Assembly: GCA_019237415.1 (NCBI GenBank)
Contig: JAFAHD010000039.1
Coordinates: 1 to 44,253, forward strand
Reading direction: 5' to 3'
DNA from: Vulcanimicrobiota bacterium
Lineage (GTDB): Bacteria; Vulcanimicrobiota; Vulcanimicrobiia; Eremiobacterales; Eremiobacteraceae
DNA: 44,253 bases
The notes below the pieces were generated by a model, which was not told where the DNA came from, searched no databases, and worked only from the letters and a program-made list of their open reading frames with translations. Shown piece after piece: positions 23,607 through 31,250 of this stretch (positions within the stretch are counted from its first letter, which is position 1; each line of letters opens with the position of its first letter). The position numbers and the translations under genes are program-made.

Positions 23607-24187
23607 TCGGAATCCTGTCCGGTGAGCCGGCGCCACAGCGTGATCACTTTGTAGACGTAGTTCACCGTCTCGTCGTACGGCGGCACGCCGCCGTAGCGAT
23701 CGACCGCACCCGTGCCGGCGTTGTACGCAGCGATCGCGCGCACGAAGCAATCTTGCGCGTCCAAACCCGAGTAATGCTCGATGTTGCCTTTGAGCGTCAG
23801 CACGGTCGCGTGGATGTTCTGATCGATATCCTCGACGTCGGTCACGCCGTCGAGCGACGCCGTGCTCGGCATAAGCTGGCCCAGGCCGCGCGCGCCGGCG
23901 CTGCTGCGCGCCGTGCGGTCAAAAGAACTCTCGGTCGCGACGATGGCGACCACCAAGCGCGGATCGACCTTCTGCTCCCAAGCCTCGCGCATGATCGCCG
24001 CGACGATCTCCTGGGCCTCGTTCTCGTCGATGCCCGGATTGAAATAGCGGATGGCGTCGACGTATGCGGTCATCACCTGTGCAGCGGTGACATGGCGCAA
24101 CGGCTGCGTTGAAGCGGATGCGGCTCGCGGCAGCGCCAGCGCACAAAGCACGGCGGCAAGGAACGCAGCAGAAAAAAGGCGCTGCAT
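23603..24187 (-). CDS. Lytic transglycosylase (SLT domain), exported
   Basis: A 194-aa family 1 lytic transglycosylase that cleaves the peptidoglycan glycan strand. Signal peptide about 1-26. The catalytic Glu lies in VATESSFD (E86). Family motifs SAGARGLGQLMPSTA (96-110) and AIAAYNAGTGAVDRYGGVPPYDETVNYV are complete. Start chosen at ATG 24187 (MQRLFSAAFLAAVL) because upstream residues would precede the signal peptide. Its stop shares CTAG with the tatA stop. Confidence 0.93.
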   Translation of the reverse strand: MQRLFSAAFLAAVLCALALPRAASASTQPLRHVTAAQVMTAYVDAIRYFNPGIDENEAQEIVAAIMREAWEQKVDPRLVVAIVATESSFDRTARSSAGARGLGQLMPSTASLDGVTDVEDIDQNIHATVLTLKGNIEHYSGLDAQDCFVRAIAAYNAGTGAVDRYGGVPPYDETVNYVYKVITLWRRLTGQDSD

Positions 24188-24283
24188 ATACCTTCTATAT
24201 CGGGCTTCGAGGCCGGGAAATGAAGAGGCCGCCTGTGGTAGGGCGGCGCTCGCAGCATGTCGCGCGCGGCGTGGGACGCGCAT

Positions 24284-24538
24284 CTAGAACTTCAATTGTG
24301 ACCGCACTTCGGCGACGCGCTCTTCCACGAACTTGGTCACCGACTTGCGAAGCGCCTCACGGTGCTCGTCTTCGAGCCGGTTGTAGATGACATACCCGGC
24401 GGTCGCCACGACGGCGCCGATCAACCCCGCGACCAGCGCGCCGCGCAGCTCGCCCGACCCGTCATCGGGCACTGGATCAGAGCTCGGGCGTTGGCTCGTG
24501 CCGTTGGGCAACGCGTCGCGTTCGCTTGGGGAATCCAT
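24284..24538 (-). CDS. Small single-pass membrane protein
   Basis: An 84-aa protein: polar N-terminus, one transmembrane helix (LRGALVAGLIGAVVATAGYVIYN, about 32-53), then a charged helix (EDEHREALRKSVTKFVEERVAEVRSQLKF). The layout is YtxH-like, but I cannot confirm the family. The ATG at 24538 is only 4 nt after the prp stop, so it is cotranscribed with rplU-prp, in the slot where rpmA (L27) usually sits. Confidence 0.65.
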   Translation of the reverse strand: MDSPSERDALPNGTSQRPSSDPVPDDGSGELRGALVAGLIGAVVATAGYVIYNRLEDEHREALRKSVTKFVEERVAEVRSQLKF

Positions 24539-24542
24539 GTCA

Positions 24543-24932
24543 TCAGGCTCCTTTGCGGGGCCGGTTGTGTTCCGCTCGTGCGCCGCGCCTACCTGTGCTC
24601 ACCAGCACGGACAGGTGCCGCGGATACTCGGCCGCAATCGCACGCAGCCCCGAGAGCGCCGTTTCGAGCACTGCCTGCGCGCGCTCATTGCGCGGCGCGA
24701 GCATTTCGAGCACGTAAGCGCCGTCGGGCTCGTCATGCACGGTCGCTTTCGCGCCGGCATGGCGTACGACGCCGTGCGCTGCGGCTTGGACGAGCGCGCT
24801 GACGCCCGCGCAGACGATGTCCTCACCCGGCCGGGCGAATCCGGCGTGGCCGGTGACCTCCAAGCGCACGATGCACCCGCCGCTGCGGCGCACGTCGACG
24901 CAGAGTCCGCGCCTAGAGCGCGATCTTTTCAA
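24543..24932 (-). CDS. prp: Ribosomal-processing cysteine protease Prp
   Basis: Prp trims the N-terminal extension of ribosomal protein L27 in Firmicutes and some other phyla. Catalytic His and Cys are at H29 in VTGHAGF and C41 in GEDIVCAGVSAL. The whole reading frame is 129 aa from a TTG at 24932, overlapping rplU by 20 nt; a GTG at 24893 would give a 116-aa protein closer to the usual size. Its place right after rplU supports the call. The L27 gene itself does not follow. Confidence 0.88.
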   Translation of the reverse strand: MKRSRSRRGLCVDVRRSGGCIVRLEVTGHAGFARPGEDIVCAGVSALVQAAAHGVVRHAGAKATVHDEPDGAYVLEMLAPRNERAQAVLETALSGLRAIAAEYPRHLSVLVSTGRRGARAEHNRPRKGA

Positions 24933-25224
24933 TGCGCAGCTCGGTGACCGGCTGCCGGTGCCCGTGGCGCTTGCGGATGCGCTTCTTGGGCTTGTAATGA
25001 AAGACCATGATCTTGCGGTCTTTGCCCTGGCGCACGATCGTAGCGGTGACGGTCGCTCTTGCGACCAGCGGCGAGCCGATGCGCAGCTCGTTCCCGTCGT
25101 GGGCGAGCAGAACGCGCTCGAATGTTACCTTGGAATCTGGCGCGCCGTCGACCCCATCGATGCGGATCACGTCGCCCTCGCTGACTTTGAACTGCCTGCC
25201 GTTAGCCTCGATGACGGCGTACAT
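24913..25224 (-). CDS. rplU: 50S ribosomal protein L21
   Basis: A 103-aa large-subunit protein that binds 23S rRNA. Typical N-terminus MYAVIEANGRQFKVSEGDVIRID, then RVLLAHDGNELRIGSPLV, and the basic C-terminal signature VFHYKPKKRIRKRHGHRQPVTELRIEKI. First gene of a unit with prp. The region 25225-25320 forms its leader; I see no clear promoter hexamers there. Confidence 0.98.
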   Translation of the reverse strand: MYAVIEANGRQFKVSEGDVIRIDGVDGAPDSKVTFERVLLAHDGNELRIGSPLVARATVTATIVRQGKDRKIMVFHYKPKKRIRKRHGHRQPVTELRIEKIAL

Positions 25225-25354
25225 GATGGATGGTTCGCCTTTCGTGGGAGTGGTGCGCTCGAAAAAGATTCGACGGCCGAATAAATCGACCGCTGCCGGC
25301 GCGCGATGACGAGCGAGAATGGTATCACACGGCGCTCTGACGAGTCAAATCGGA

Positions 25355-25503
25355 GTGTCCCGTATCACGGGGTGCCGAAAACTATTTACAAAGGATGTTA
25401 AATGGCCTAATATTCGTACTTGGTACGTGGGACACCCCACGTTTGGCACCCGACCACTGGAGGTGGGATCTCCCTGCTCGTTCACCCTGTGGGGGGTCGA
25501 TGG
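25355..25503 (+). promoter_or_regulatory. Structured leader region of speH: possible pseudoknot riboswitch or operator array
   Basis: Several perfect complementary segments cluster here. GTGTCCC (25355-25361) matches GGGACAC (25429-25435). GGGTGCC (25370-25376) matches GGCACCC (25445-25451); these two helices would cross as a pseudoknot. Local hairpins are CCCGT-ATC-ACGGG (25359-25371) and ACGTGGG-ACAC-CCCACGT (25425-25442), competing with the long-range helices. ACCC (25484-25487) can pair with GGGT (25494-25497) and hide the GGGGGG ribosome site of speH. No known riboswitch consensus is recognised. Confidence 0.5.
25385..25413 (+). promoter_or_regulatory. Likely speH promoter
   Basis: TTTACA (25385-25390), an exact 17-bp spacer, and TAATAT (25408-25413). 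The region is clearly AT-richer than its surroundings. Transcription would start near 25420, so only the hairpins from 25425 onward would then be in the RNA, and the upstream repeats would act as DNA. Confidence 0.55.
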
Positions 25504-25950
25504 TTGAAAGCACCCGGTTCTCTCGGTACTCACATTATCGTTGAACTGTCAGACTGTAATCCCGACATCATCGCCGACGTCGACAGAGTCGGCACCATCC
25601 TCGTCGCAGCGGCCAAAGAGGCCAATGCCGAAGTCCTGCAAACCGCGTTCCACCGCTTCACTCCTCAAGGGGTGAGCGGTGTCGTCGTGATCGCCGAGTC
25701 GCATCTTTCGATCCATACCTGGCCGGAATACGGTTATGCGGCTATGGACATCTACACGTGCGGCGAGCACACCGATCCATGGAAGGCTTGCCGCTACGCG
25801 GCGGCCGAGTTCCAGGCCAAACAGATGCTCACCACGGAAGTGCGCCGCGGGATGACCAACGAAGACGGCGTGTACGGCCACAGCGTCGGCCGTCGCACCT
25901 CGGGGGTCGAGCCCGTTGCCAAGAGCCGCAAACTGTCGGTGGTACGCTAG
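25504..25950 (+). CDS. speH: S-adenosylmethionine decarboxylase proenzyme
   Basis: A 148-aa proenzyme of prokaryotic class 1B. It cleaves itself into two chains to make a pyruvoyl group, then decarboxylates AdoMet to supply aminopropyl groups for spermidine. The cleavage site is E65/S66 in VIAESHLSIHTWPE, with H71 and C86 (MDIYTCGE) as the conserved processing and catalytic residues. N-terminal LKAPGSLGTHIIVELSDC fits a start at TTG 25504, preceded by GGGGGG (25491-25496); GTG 25489 is the alternative. The last 33 nt of coding sequence resemble the start of speE. Confidence 0.95.
   Translation: MKAPGSLGTHIIVELSDCNPDIIADVDRVGTILVAAAKEANAEVLQTAFHRFTPQGVSGVVVIAESHLSIHTWPEYGYAAMDIYTCGEHTDPWKACRYAAAEFQAKQMLTTEVRRGMTNEDGVYGHSVGRRTSGVEPVAKSRKLSVVR
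25915..25947 (+). repeat. Imperfect 33-bp direct repeat, left copy (end of speH)
   Basis: Matches 26743-26775 at 26 of 33 positions without gaps, including 8-nt identical ends (GTTGCCAA and GTGGTACG). In the frame of speE it reads MPRAANCRWYA, compared with MPKTENFQWYV at the true speE start. It looks like a decayed copy of the speE 5' end. Confidence 0.65.
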
Positions 25951-26003
25951 CGCCCTTCTCGCGCAGACGGTGTCCCCGCCGTACGAGCCGGTAGCCGGCC
26001 GGC

Positions 26004-26729
26004 GTGTGGGCAAGATTCGTCCTCGAATGGGTTTTGAACTTCACATTTGCAATCGCGGTCTTCGTCATGGGGTGGTGGAAGGTCAAAGCTGCGATGACCG
26101 ATGACGCCCCACGTGACGTCGCGCCGCCGGATGGCGAATTGCTCAGTCCGACGTGGGGCGCGAGTGAGGACGTGCGCTGCATCTCCGAGACCGACCCGAA
26201 CTTCAGCGAGACCGCATTCTTGGCGCAAGCCGCGCGGACATACGAAGCGGCGCTCTCGGCACAAGCAGCGCTGGACTCTTCGAGAGTCTCCAGCGCCACG
26301 ACGGCCAATTTTCGCCATTGTCTCGACACGGCTATTGAGAGACTGCGCGACTCCGGTTTGATCGAGCACGTTTCCGGTCTGCAGTTCGATCCTTCCCACG
26401 TCGTCCGGGTGTCCATCGACGGCACGAATCAGGTCATCGTCGTGCGCTTGAGCGGGAGCTGGGTCCGCTATACCGCGGATGCATCGACCTGCATCTTGTC
26501 AAGCGGCAGCACACAGCCGCAGCCGTTCACCGAATTCGTGACGTTCACGCGTCCGGCCGGCACCACGACGCCGAAGTCGATCGGCGCAGGTGGACCATCC
26601 CACTGTCCTGGTTGCGGAGCGCCGCTCCAGCCGTACAGTGTCGTGTGCCCGTTCTGCGGCACGCCGTTGACGGGGACCGGCGCGACGTGGCTGCTTGACA
26701 GCGTTAGCGCTACGCCGTACGTGGCCTAG
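26004..26729 (+). CDS. Membrane Tim44-like protein with C-terminal zinc ribbon
   Basis: A 241-aa protein: N-terminal transmembrane helix (about 9-25, WVLNFTFAIAVFVMGWW), a short acidic linker, a Tim44/NTF2-like alpha+beta domain from about 60 (NFSETAFLAQAARTYEAALSAQAAL) to 185, and a C-terminal zinc ribbon with cysteine pairs CPGCG and CPFCG (about 205-225). The start is a GTG at 26004. It resembles the protein at 39178-40161 in layout and in the end of the domain, so the two look like paralogues. It lies between speH and speE, bracketed by imperfect direct repeats. Function unknown; relation to polyamines is doubtful. Confidence 0.75.
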   Translation: MWARFVLEWVLNFTFAIAVFVMGWWKVKAAMTDDAPRDVAPPDGELLSPTWGASEDVRCISETDPNFSETAFLAQAARTYEAALSAQAALDSSRVSSATTANFRHCLDTAIERLRDSGLIEHVSGLQFDPSHVVRVSIDGTNQVIVVRLSGSWVRYTADASTCILSSGSTQPQPFTEFVTFTRPAGTTTPKSIGAGGPSHCPGCGAPLQPYSVVCPFCGTPLTGTGATWLLDSVSATPYVA

Positions 26730-26742
26730 AAGGGCACGAGGC

Positions 26743-26775
26743 GTTGCCAAAGACCGAAAACTTTCAGTGGTACGT
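26743..26775 (+). repeat. Imperfect 33-bp direct repeat, right copy (start of speE)
   Basis: Partner of 25915-25947. It contains the TTG start of speE at 26744 and the codons for PKTENFQWYV. The two copies bracket the Tim44-like gene and are 828 bp apart. Confidence 0.65.
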
Positions 26776-27631
26776 CGAGGCGGTTGCGCCCGGCGAGGTA
26801 CACGGCCACGCGATCACCGCGACCCTCGCGTCCGGGGAGTCGGAATTCCAACGCTACGCGATCGTCGCCAGTCCGCTGTTCGGCAAGATGCTCGTGCTCG
26901 ACGGCGACACGCAAAGCGCCGCACTCGATGAGTACGTCTACCACGAAGCGCTCGTCCATCCCGCATGCGCGCTGGTGGATGAGCCGTCGCGCGCGCTGAT
27001 CTTGGGCGGCGGTGAAGGCGCAAGTCTGCGCGAGCTGCTACGCGTGAAATCGATGCGCGAGGTGACGATGGTCGACATCGACGGCATCGTCGTCGACGCT
27101 TGCCGCAAGCACCTGCCGGAGTGGAGCGCAGGCGCGTTTGAAGATCCGCGCTCGGAGCTGATCATCGGCGACGCCAAGGCGTACGTCGAGGAGTCGCGGG
27201 AGCAGTTCGACGTCATCATCGGCGATCTGACCGAACCGCTTGAAGACTCACCGTCCTATGGTCTGCACACGGTGTCCATGTATCAGGCGATTCGCGCGCG
27301 CTTACGATCCGGTGGAGTGTACGCGCTGCAGACCTCGATGGCCGGGCCGCACAACTTCGCGCTGCACGCGCGCATGATCGCGACGCTGCGTGCGGCATTC
27401 GAGCGCGTGGCGCCCTACGTCGCGTACGTTCCTGCGTTTGACACGGTGTGGGGTTTCGCGCTGTGCGGCAGCCAGGTCGACGCTCGGAGCGAAGAAGGTG
27501 CCGCGCGTGCCGCCGCGCACGCGGCGCGACTCGCTGGGTTGCGCTTTTACGACGGCGAATCGCACCGCGGAATGTTCAATCTGCCGCGCTACCTGCGCGA
27601 CGCGTACGCGGCAGCGGCACCTCTGGGCTAG
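26744..27631 (+). CDS. speE: Spermidine synthase
   Basis: A 295-aa aminopropyltransferase that moves the aminopropyl group of decarboxylated AdoMet to putrescine (or a related amine). Motifs: N-terminal strand region KMLVLDGDTQSAALDEYVYHEALVHP (48-73), nucleotide loop LILGGGEGASLREL (86-99), VDIDGIVVD, and the catalytic Asp in IIGDLTEPLED (D161). Start TTG 26744, with AGAAGGG ending about 9 nt upstream. Same pathway as speH 0.8 kb upstream. The amine substrate cannot be fixed from sequence. Confidence 0.96.
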   Translation: MPKTENFQWYVEAVAPGEVHGHAITATLASGESEFQRYAIVASPLFGKMLVLDGDTQSAALDEYVYHEALVHPACALVDEPSRALILGGGEGASLRELLRVKSMREVTMVDIDGIVVDACRKHLPEWSAGAFEDPRSELIIGDAKAYVEESREQFDVIIGDLTEPLEDSPSYGLHTVSMYQAIRARLRSGGVYALQTSMAGPHNFALHARMIATLRAAFERVAPYVAYVPAFDTVWGFALCGSQVDARSEEGAARAAAHAARLAGLRFYDGESHRGMFNLPRYLRDAYAAAAPLG

Positions 27632-27652
27632 AACACGCGGTCGCCCAGAGGT
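27619..27652. terminator. Bidirectional hairpin between speE and the convergent lipoprotein gene
   Basis: ACCTCTGGGC (27619-27628) pairs perfectly over 10 bp with GCCCAGAGGT (27643-27652) around a 14-nt loop. It overlaps the speE stop codon and ends 5 nt before the convergent gene's stop. T-runs are short on both sides, so termination efficiency is uncertain. Confidence 0.55.
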
Positions 27653-27656
27653 CGAT

Positions 27657-28733
27657 TTAGTGAATCGCCACGCCGGCCGTGCAGGCGGCCGCGTTGATAT
27701 TCGCGTCGGTATAGACCGCACTCGGCGCCAACGAGCTGCTAAACGCATGCGCAGCGGTCGGATATACGTACAATCGCGCCGGCGACGAGCAATCGGCATC
27801 GTAAAGGTTTCCCGCCGGATCAAAGGCGAGTTGGAACGGGAAGGGCACCGACGAGAGTTGGCCGGTTGCGTTGTACACGTCCGGCGTGGCACCGGCGGCG
27901 AGATTGGTGCTCTTGTACAGCGCGATACCTCCGGTCGGTGCGGCGTGCTGTGATCCGACATACAGATCGCCCGCGCCGTCGAAGATCAAAGCGAACGGTC
28001 TGACCGGTCCATTGAGGTAATGATCGATGGGGGTGCTGCTGCTGAAGCCGGCGCCTTTGAGGAACTCGGCGACAGAGTTCGCCCCCGCCGAGTTGCCGCA
28101 GGCGACCCAGAGATTGCCTGCTCTGTCGAACGCCAGCCCGACGGGAAACGCACAGCCGCCGGCCTTGAGCGTGATGCTGGGGCTTAGAATGGCGGGTCCC
28201 GGAAACGGAGCCTTAAACTCGTAAATGCCGGCGCCGTTCGCTGAGACCCACAGATTCCCAGCGGAATCGAATGCGATGGCCGGATCGGGTCCGGACACGC
28301 CTGCGGGAAGGTACAGCGGGAAGGGAATGCTTGACGAGGACAGCGGCAGCGTTTCGAACACGAACACGGTTTGCTGTATGCCGAAACCGGCGGCGAAGAG
28401 GCGGCCCGACGAATCGACCTGCATTTGGCCGACCGAGCCCAATTGATTCAAGTTCGAGCTGGTGACCGCGACTGCCGGCACCGAGGCATTGGTTACTGGA
28501 TAGCGGATCGCGCCGATTTGCACGGTCGACGGATTGGAATTTTCGGTGGAGTAGTAGACGTATGATTGGCCCGGCGCCGGAGTGGGGGGCGGCTGGGTCG
28601 CCGGCGGTTGCGTCGCAGGCGAGGTCGGGGCTGGCGGTGCAGCACTTGTGCCTCCGCTCCCGCCGCACGCCGCAACGAACGGCACGATCGAGGTAGCGAG
28701 CGCGACAAGAGCTGCGCGCAGGCGCGCCCGCAT
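27657..28733 (-). CDS. Beta-propeller (NHL/Vgb-like) lipoprotein
   Basis: A 358-aa exported lipoprotein: signal with lipobox FVAAC (Cys near residue 23), a Pro/Thr-rich spacer (about 30-58), then repeated blades with the pattern DSAGNLWVSANG, DRAGNLWVACGN, DGAGDLYVGSQH, DPAGNLYDADCS. Such blades form NHL or Vgb-like propellers that bind proteins or ligands. The start ATG at 28733 is chosen over the frame opening at 28835. Convergent with speE and divergent from the serpin gene. Partner unknown. Confidence 0.82.
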   Translation of the reverse strand: MRARLRAALVALATSIVPFVAACGGSGGTSAAPPAPTSPATQPPATQPPPTPAPGQSYVYYSTENSNPSTVQIGAIRYPVTNASVPAVAVTSSNLNQLGSVGQMQVDSSGRLFAAGFGIQQTVFVFETLPLSSSSIPFPLYLPAGVSGPDPAIAFDSAGNLWVSANGAGIYEFKAPFPGPAILSPSITLKAGGCAFPVGLAFDRAGNLWVACGNSAGANSVAEFLKGAGFSSSTPIDHYLNGPVRPFALIFDGAGDLYVGSQHAAPTGGIALYKSTNLAAGATPDVYNATGQLSSVPFPFQLAFDPAGNLYDADCSSPARLYVYPTAAHAFSSSLAPSAVYTDANINAAACTAGVAIH

Positions 28734-28855
28734 GGCATCGCGGTCGATTCTCACAGTATAGGTATCGGCACGAGGTCCCGGGGGCCGACAAGGCTGTGCT
28801 TGCCCCTTGCCTAACCCAGGGCATGCGTGAACCATCGAGCGGGAGGATGCGACTT

Positions 28856-30091
28856 ATGGACATGGTGCGTCTGGCAGGACCGCTATTGTTGCTCGTCACC
28901 GTACTGATGTGCGGCGCTATGGGAGCCGGAGTGCCCATACCACCGGCGGACACCGCTGCGGCAGACAACCAGTTCGGCTTCAACCTGCTCAACGCGCTGC
29001 AGAAGACGCAGCCGGGGAAGAACGTCGTGCTTTCGCCGGTCAGCGCAGGGCTCGATCTTACAATCGCGCTCAACGGGGCGTCCGGACAGACCGCAGACGA
29101 GATGAGACTGGCGCTTGCGCTGCCCCCGGGGGACCTCGGCTCGATCAACGCGCCCAACCTGGAGCTGATCAATGCGACGCTTGCGCCGACGGATGGCGTG
29201 ACGCTGCACATCGCCGATTCGCTCTGGGCCGACAACAACCGCGTCGCGTTCCGCTCGTCGTTCGTCGATCTGGTGAAACACTGGTACGACGCCGAAGTCG
29301 CAAACGTCAACTTTTCCGATCCGAACACGCCCGCGCAGATCAATGGCTGGGTCGACAAGCAGACGAAGGGCAAGATCGACAAGATCGTCGACCGCATCAG
29401 CCCGTCCGACGTCGCGATTCTGCTCAACGCGCTGTACTTCAAGGGTCAGTGGATGCACAAGTTCGATCCGACGCTGACCAAAGACCAGGATTTCACGCTC
29501 GCCGGCGGCTCGGTCAAGAACGTGCCGCTCATGTCGCAGCACGGCAAGTTCGACTACTTCGACACGGCCGAGATGCAAGCGATCCGGCTGCCGTACGGCA
29601 AGGGCGGCGACCTTTCGATGGTCGTGTTGCTGCCTGCCAAGTCATCGAGCCTGGCCGCTCTGGAAGCAGAACTGACACCGAAGAACTGGACAGCGTGGGG
29701 CCAGCGATTTTCCGAAACGCCGGGAGACATCGAGCTGCCTCGGTTCGAGCTCAAAGCGGAATACGGACTGAACGACGCGCTGAAAACGCTCGGGATGCGC
29801 GCCGCGTTCAACCCCGCTACCGCAGACTTCCGTTTCATGTTCGATCCCACCGGAGCGCACGGTGGGAACTTCTTCATCTCGTACGTCAAACAAGCGACGT
29901 ATCTCAAAGTCGATGAGGAGGGCTCTGAAGCTGCGGCGGTCACGTCGATCGGCATCACGATGACTGCGGTCGTGCACAAGCCTCCGCCGTTCCGCATGGT
30001 CGTCAACCGGCCGTTCTTCTGCGCGATCGAGGACCGGCGCACGCGCGCGCTGCTGTTCGTGGCCGCCATCTACGACCCAGCGCCCTCGTAG
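28856..30091 (+). CDS. Serpin family protease inhibitor, exported
   Basis: A 411-aa serpin. A hydrophobic leader covers about 1-26 (MDMVRLAGPLLLLVTVLMCG). Core serpin blocks: FGFNLLNALQKTQPGKNVVLSPVSAGLDLTIALNGASGQT, ADSLWADN, ILLNALYFKGQWMHKFDPTLT, and VNRPFFCAIEDRRTRALLFVAAIYDP at the end. The reactive-centre hinge reads EEGSEAAAVTS (about 353-363). Its short side chains fit an inhibitory serpin, with the scissile bond probably in ITMTAVV. ATG 28856 has GGAGG at 28842-28846. Target protease unknown. Confidence 0.95.
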   Translation: MDMVRLAGPLLLLVTVLMCGAMGAGVPIPPADTAAADNQFGFNLLNALQKTQPGKNVVLSPVSAGLDLTIALNGASGQTADEMRLALALPPGDLGSINAPNLELINATLAPTDGVTLHIADSLWADNNRVAFRSSFVDLVKHWYDAEVANVNFSDPNTPAQINGWVDKQTKGKIDKIVDRISPSDVAILLNALYFKGQWMHKFDPTLTKDQDFTLAGGSVKNVPLMSQHGKFDYFDTAEMQAIRLPYGKGGDLSMVVLLPAKSSSLAALEAELTPKNWTAWGQRFSETPGDIELPRFELKAEYGLNDALKTLGMRAAFNPATADFRFMFDPTGAHGGNFFISYVKQATYLKVDEEGSEAAAVTSIGITMTAVVHKPPPFRMVVNRPFFCAIEDRRTRALLFVAAIYDPAPS

Positions 30092-30128
30092 CCCAGGGCG
30101 CCTCGCAGCCGAACGCGAAAAAAACGCC

Positions 30129-31232
30129 GTGACCACCACGAAGGCCCTGGCGCGGACGCCGCTGTCCGCGGTCCATGAAGGGCTCGGTGCGAAGATGTCC
30201 CCGTTCGGGGGCTTCCTCATGCCAATCCAGTATGCCGGTATCCTCGACGAACACCGCGCGGTGCGCTCGGCCGCCGGCATGTTCGATCTTTCGCATATGG
30301 GGCAGTTCGTCGCCACGGGCGAGGGTGTGCCTGAGTGGCTCGATCGGCTTACCGTGAACGCCGTCGGCACGATGAAGCCGGGCCAGGCGCGCTATAACAT
30401 CTTCACCAACGAGCGCGGCGGCGCGATGGACGACGCGATCATCTACCGGCTGGATGGCCGCTGGCTGGTCGTCGTCAACGCGGCGAATTCAGAAAAAATG
30501 TGGCGCTGGCTCTCTTCGCAGGTGCCCGCCGGCGTGACGCTGACCGACCGCACGCCGCAGTCCGCGCTCATCGCGATCCAAGGTCCGCGCTCGCTCGAAC
30601 TGCTGCAGCCCCTCACCGATGTCGGCCTCGCCAACATCAAGTACTATCACGCGACCGAGGGAGTGGTAGCCGGCGCGCATGCGGAGATCGCACGCACCGG
30701 CTATACGGGCGAGGATGGGTTCGAGCTGTTCGTCAGCGCCGACGCGGCACAGGAGTTGTGGCAAACGTTGACCCGCGAAGGCGCGCGCGTCGGATTGCGT
30801 CCGGCGGGACTCGGTGCGCGCGATGTGCTGCGGCTGGAAGCCGGCATGCCCCTGTACGGGCACGAACTCGAAGAAGATATAACCCCGCTGCAAGCCGGTC
30901 TGGATATCTTCGTGAAGCTGGAAAAGCCGGCGTTCGTCGGTAGAGATGCATTGGTACGCCAGCGCACGCAGAACGACTTCGACCGCATCGTCGGGCTCGT
31001 CATGGACGGCCGCGCGCCCGCGCGAGCGGGATACGCGGTGTGGCGCGGCCAGGAACGCGTCGGCGAGATCCGCAGCGGCTCGCCTGCGCCGGCGCTCGGC
31101 GGCAAGAACATCGCGACCGCGCTCGTCCGCGCTGACGCGAGCGCGATCGGGACGACGCTGGATGTCGAGATCCGCGGGCAGCGCCACCGCGGCGCCGTGG
31201 TTCCGCTCCCATTCTACAAGCGCGCGAGATAA
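30129..31232 (+). CDS. gcvT: Glycine cleavage system T protein (aminomethyltransferase)
   Basis: A 367-aa tetrahydrofolate-dependent enzyme that takes the aminomethyl group from GcvH, releases ammonia and forms 5,10-methylene-THF. N-terminal LGAKMSPFGGFLMPIQYAGILDEHRAVRSAAGMFDLSHMG is diagnostic, with the later family block RTGYTGEDGFELFV. Start is GTG 30129, 37 nt after the serpin stop. There is no room for a glycine riboswitch. First gene of gcvT-gcvH-gcvPA-gcvPB. Confidence 0.97.
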   Translation: MTTTKALARTPLSAVHEGLGAKMSPFGGFLMPIQYAGILDEHRAVRSAAGMFDLSHMGQFVATGEGVPEWLDRLTVNAVGTMKPGQARYNIFTNERGGAMDDAIIYRLDGRWLVVVNAANSEKMWRWLSSQVPAGVTLTDRTPQSALIAIQGPRSLELLQPLTDVGLANIKYYHATEGVVAGAHAEIARTGYTGEDGFELFVSADAAQELWQTLTREGARVGLRPAGLGARDVLRLEAGMPLYGHELEEDITPLQAGLDIFVKLEKPAFVGRDALVRQRTQNDFDRIVGLVMDGRAPARAGYAVWRGQERVGEIRSGSPAPALGGKNIATALVRADASAIGTTLDVEIRGQRHRGAVVPLPFYKRAR

Positions 31233-31250
31233 TAAAGGAAGAAACACGAC

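Noticed and set aside
28213-29442. 409-aa minus-strand frame across the serpin and lipoprotein genes
   Set aside because: It has low-complexity shadow composition and covers two well-supported genes in other frames.
30092-30128. Glycine riboswitch before gcvT
   Set aside because: Only 37 nt separate the serpin stop from gcvT, too short for a glycine aptamer, and nothing like one is seen in the serpin 3' end.
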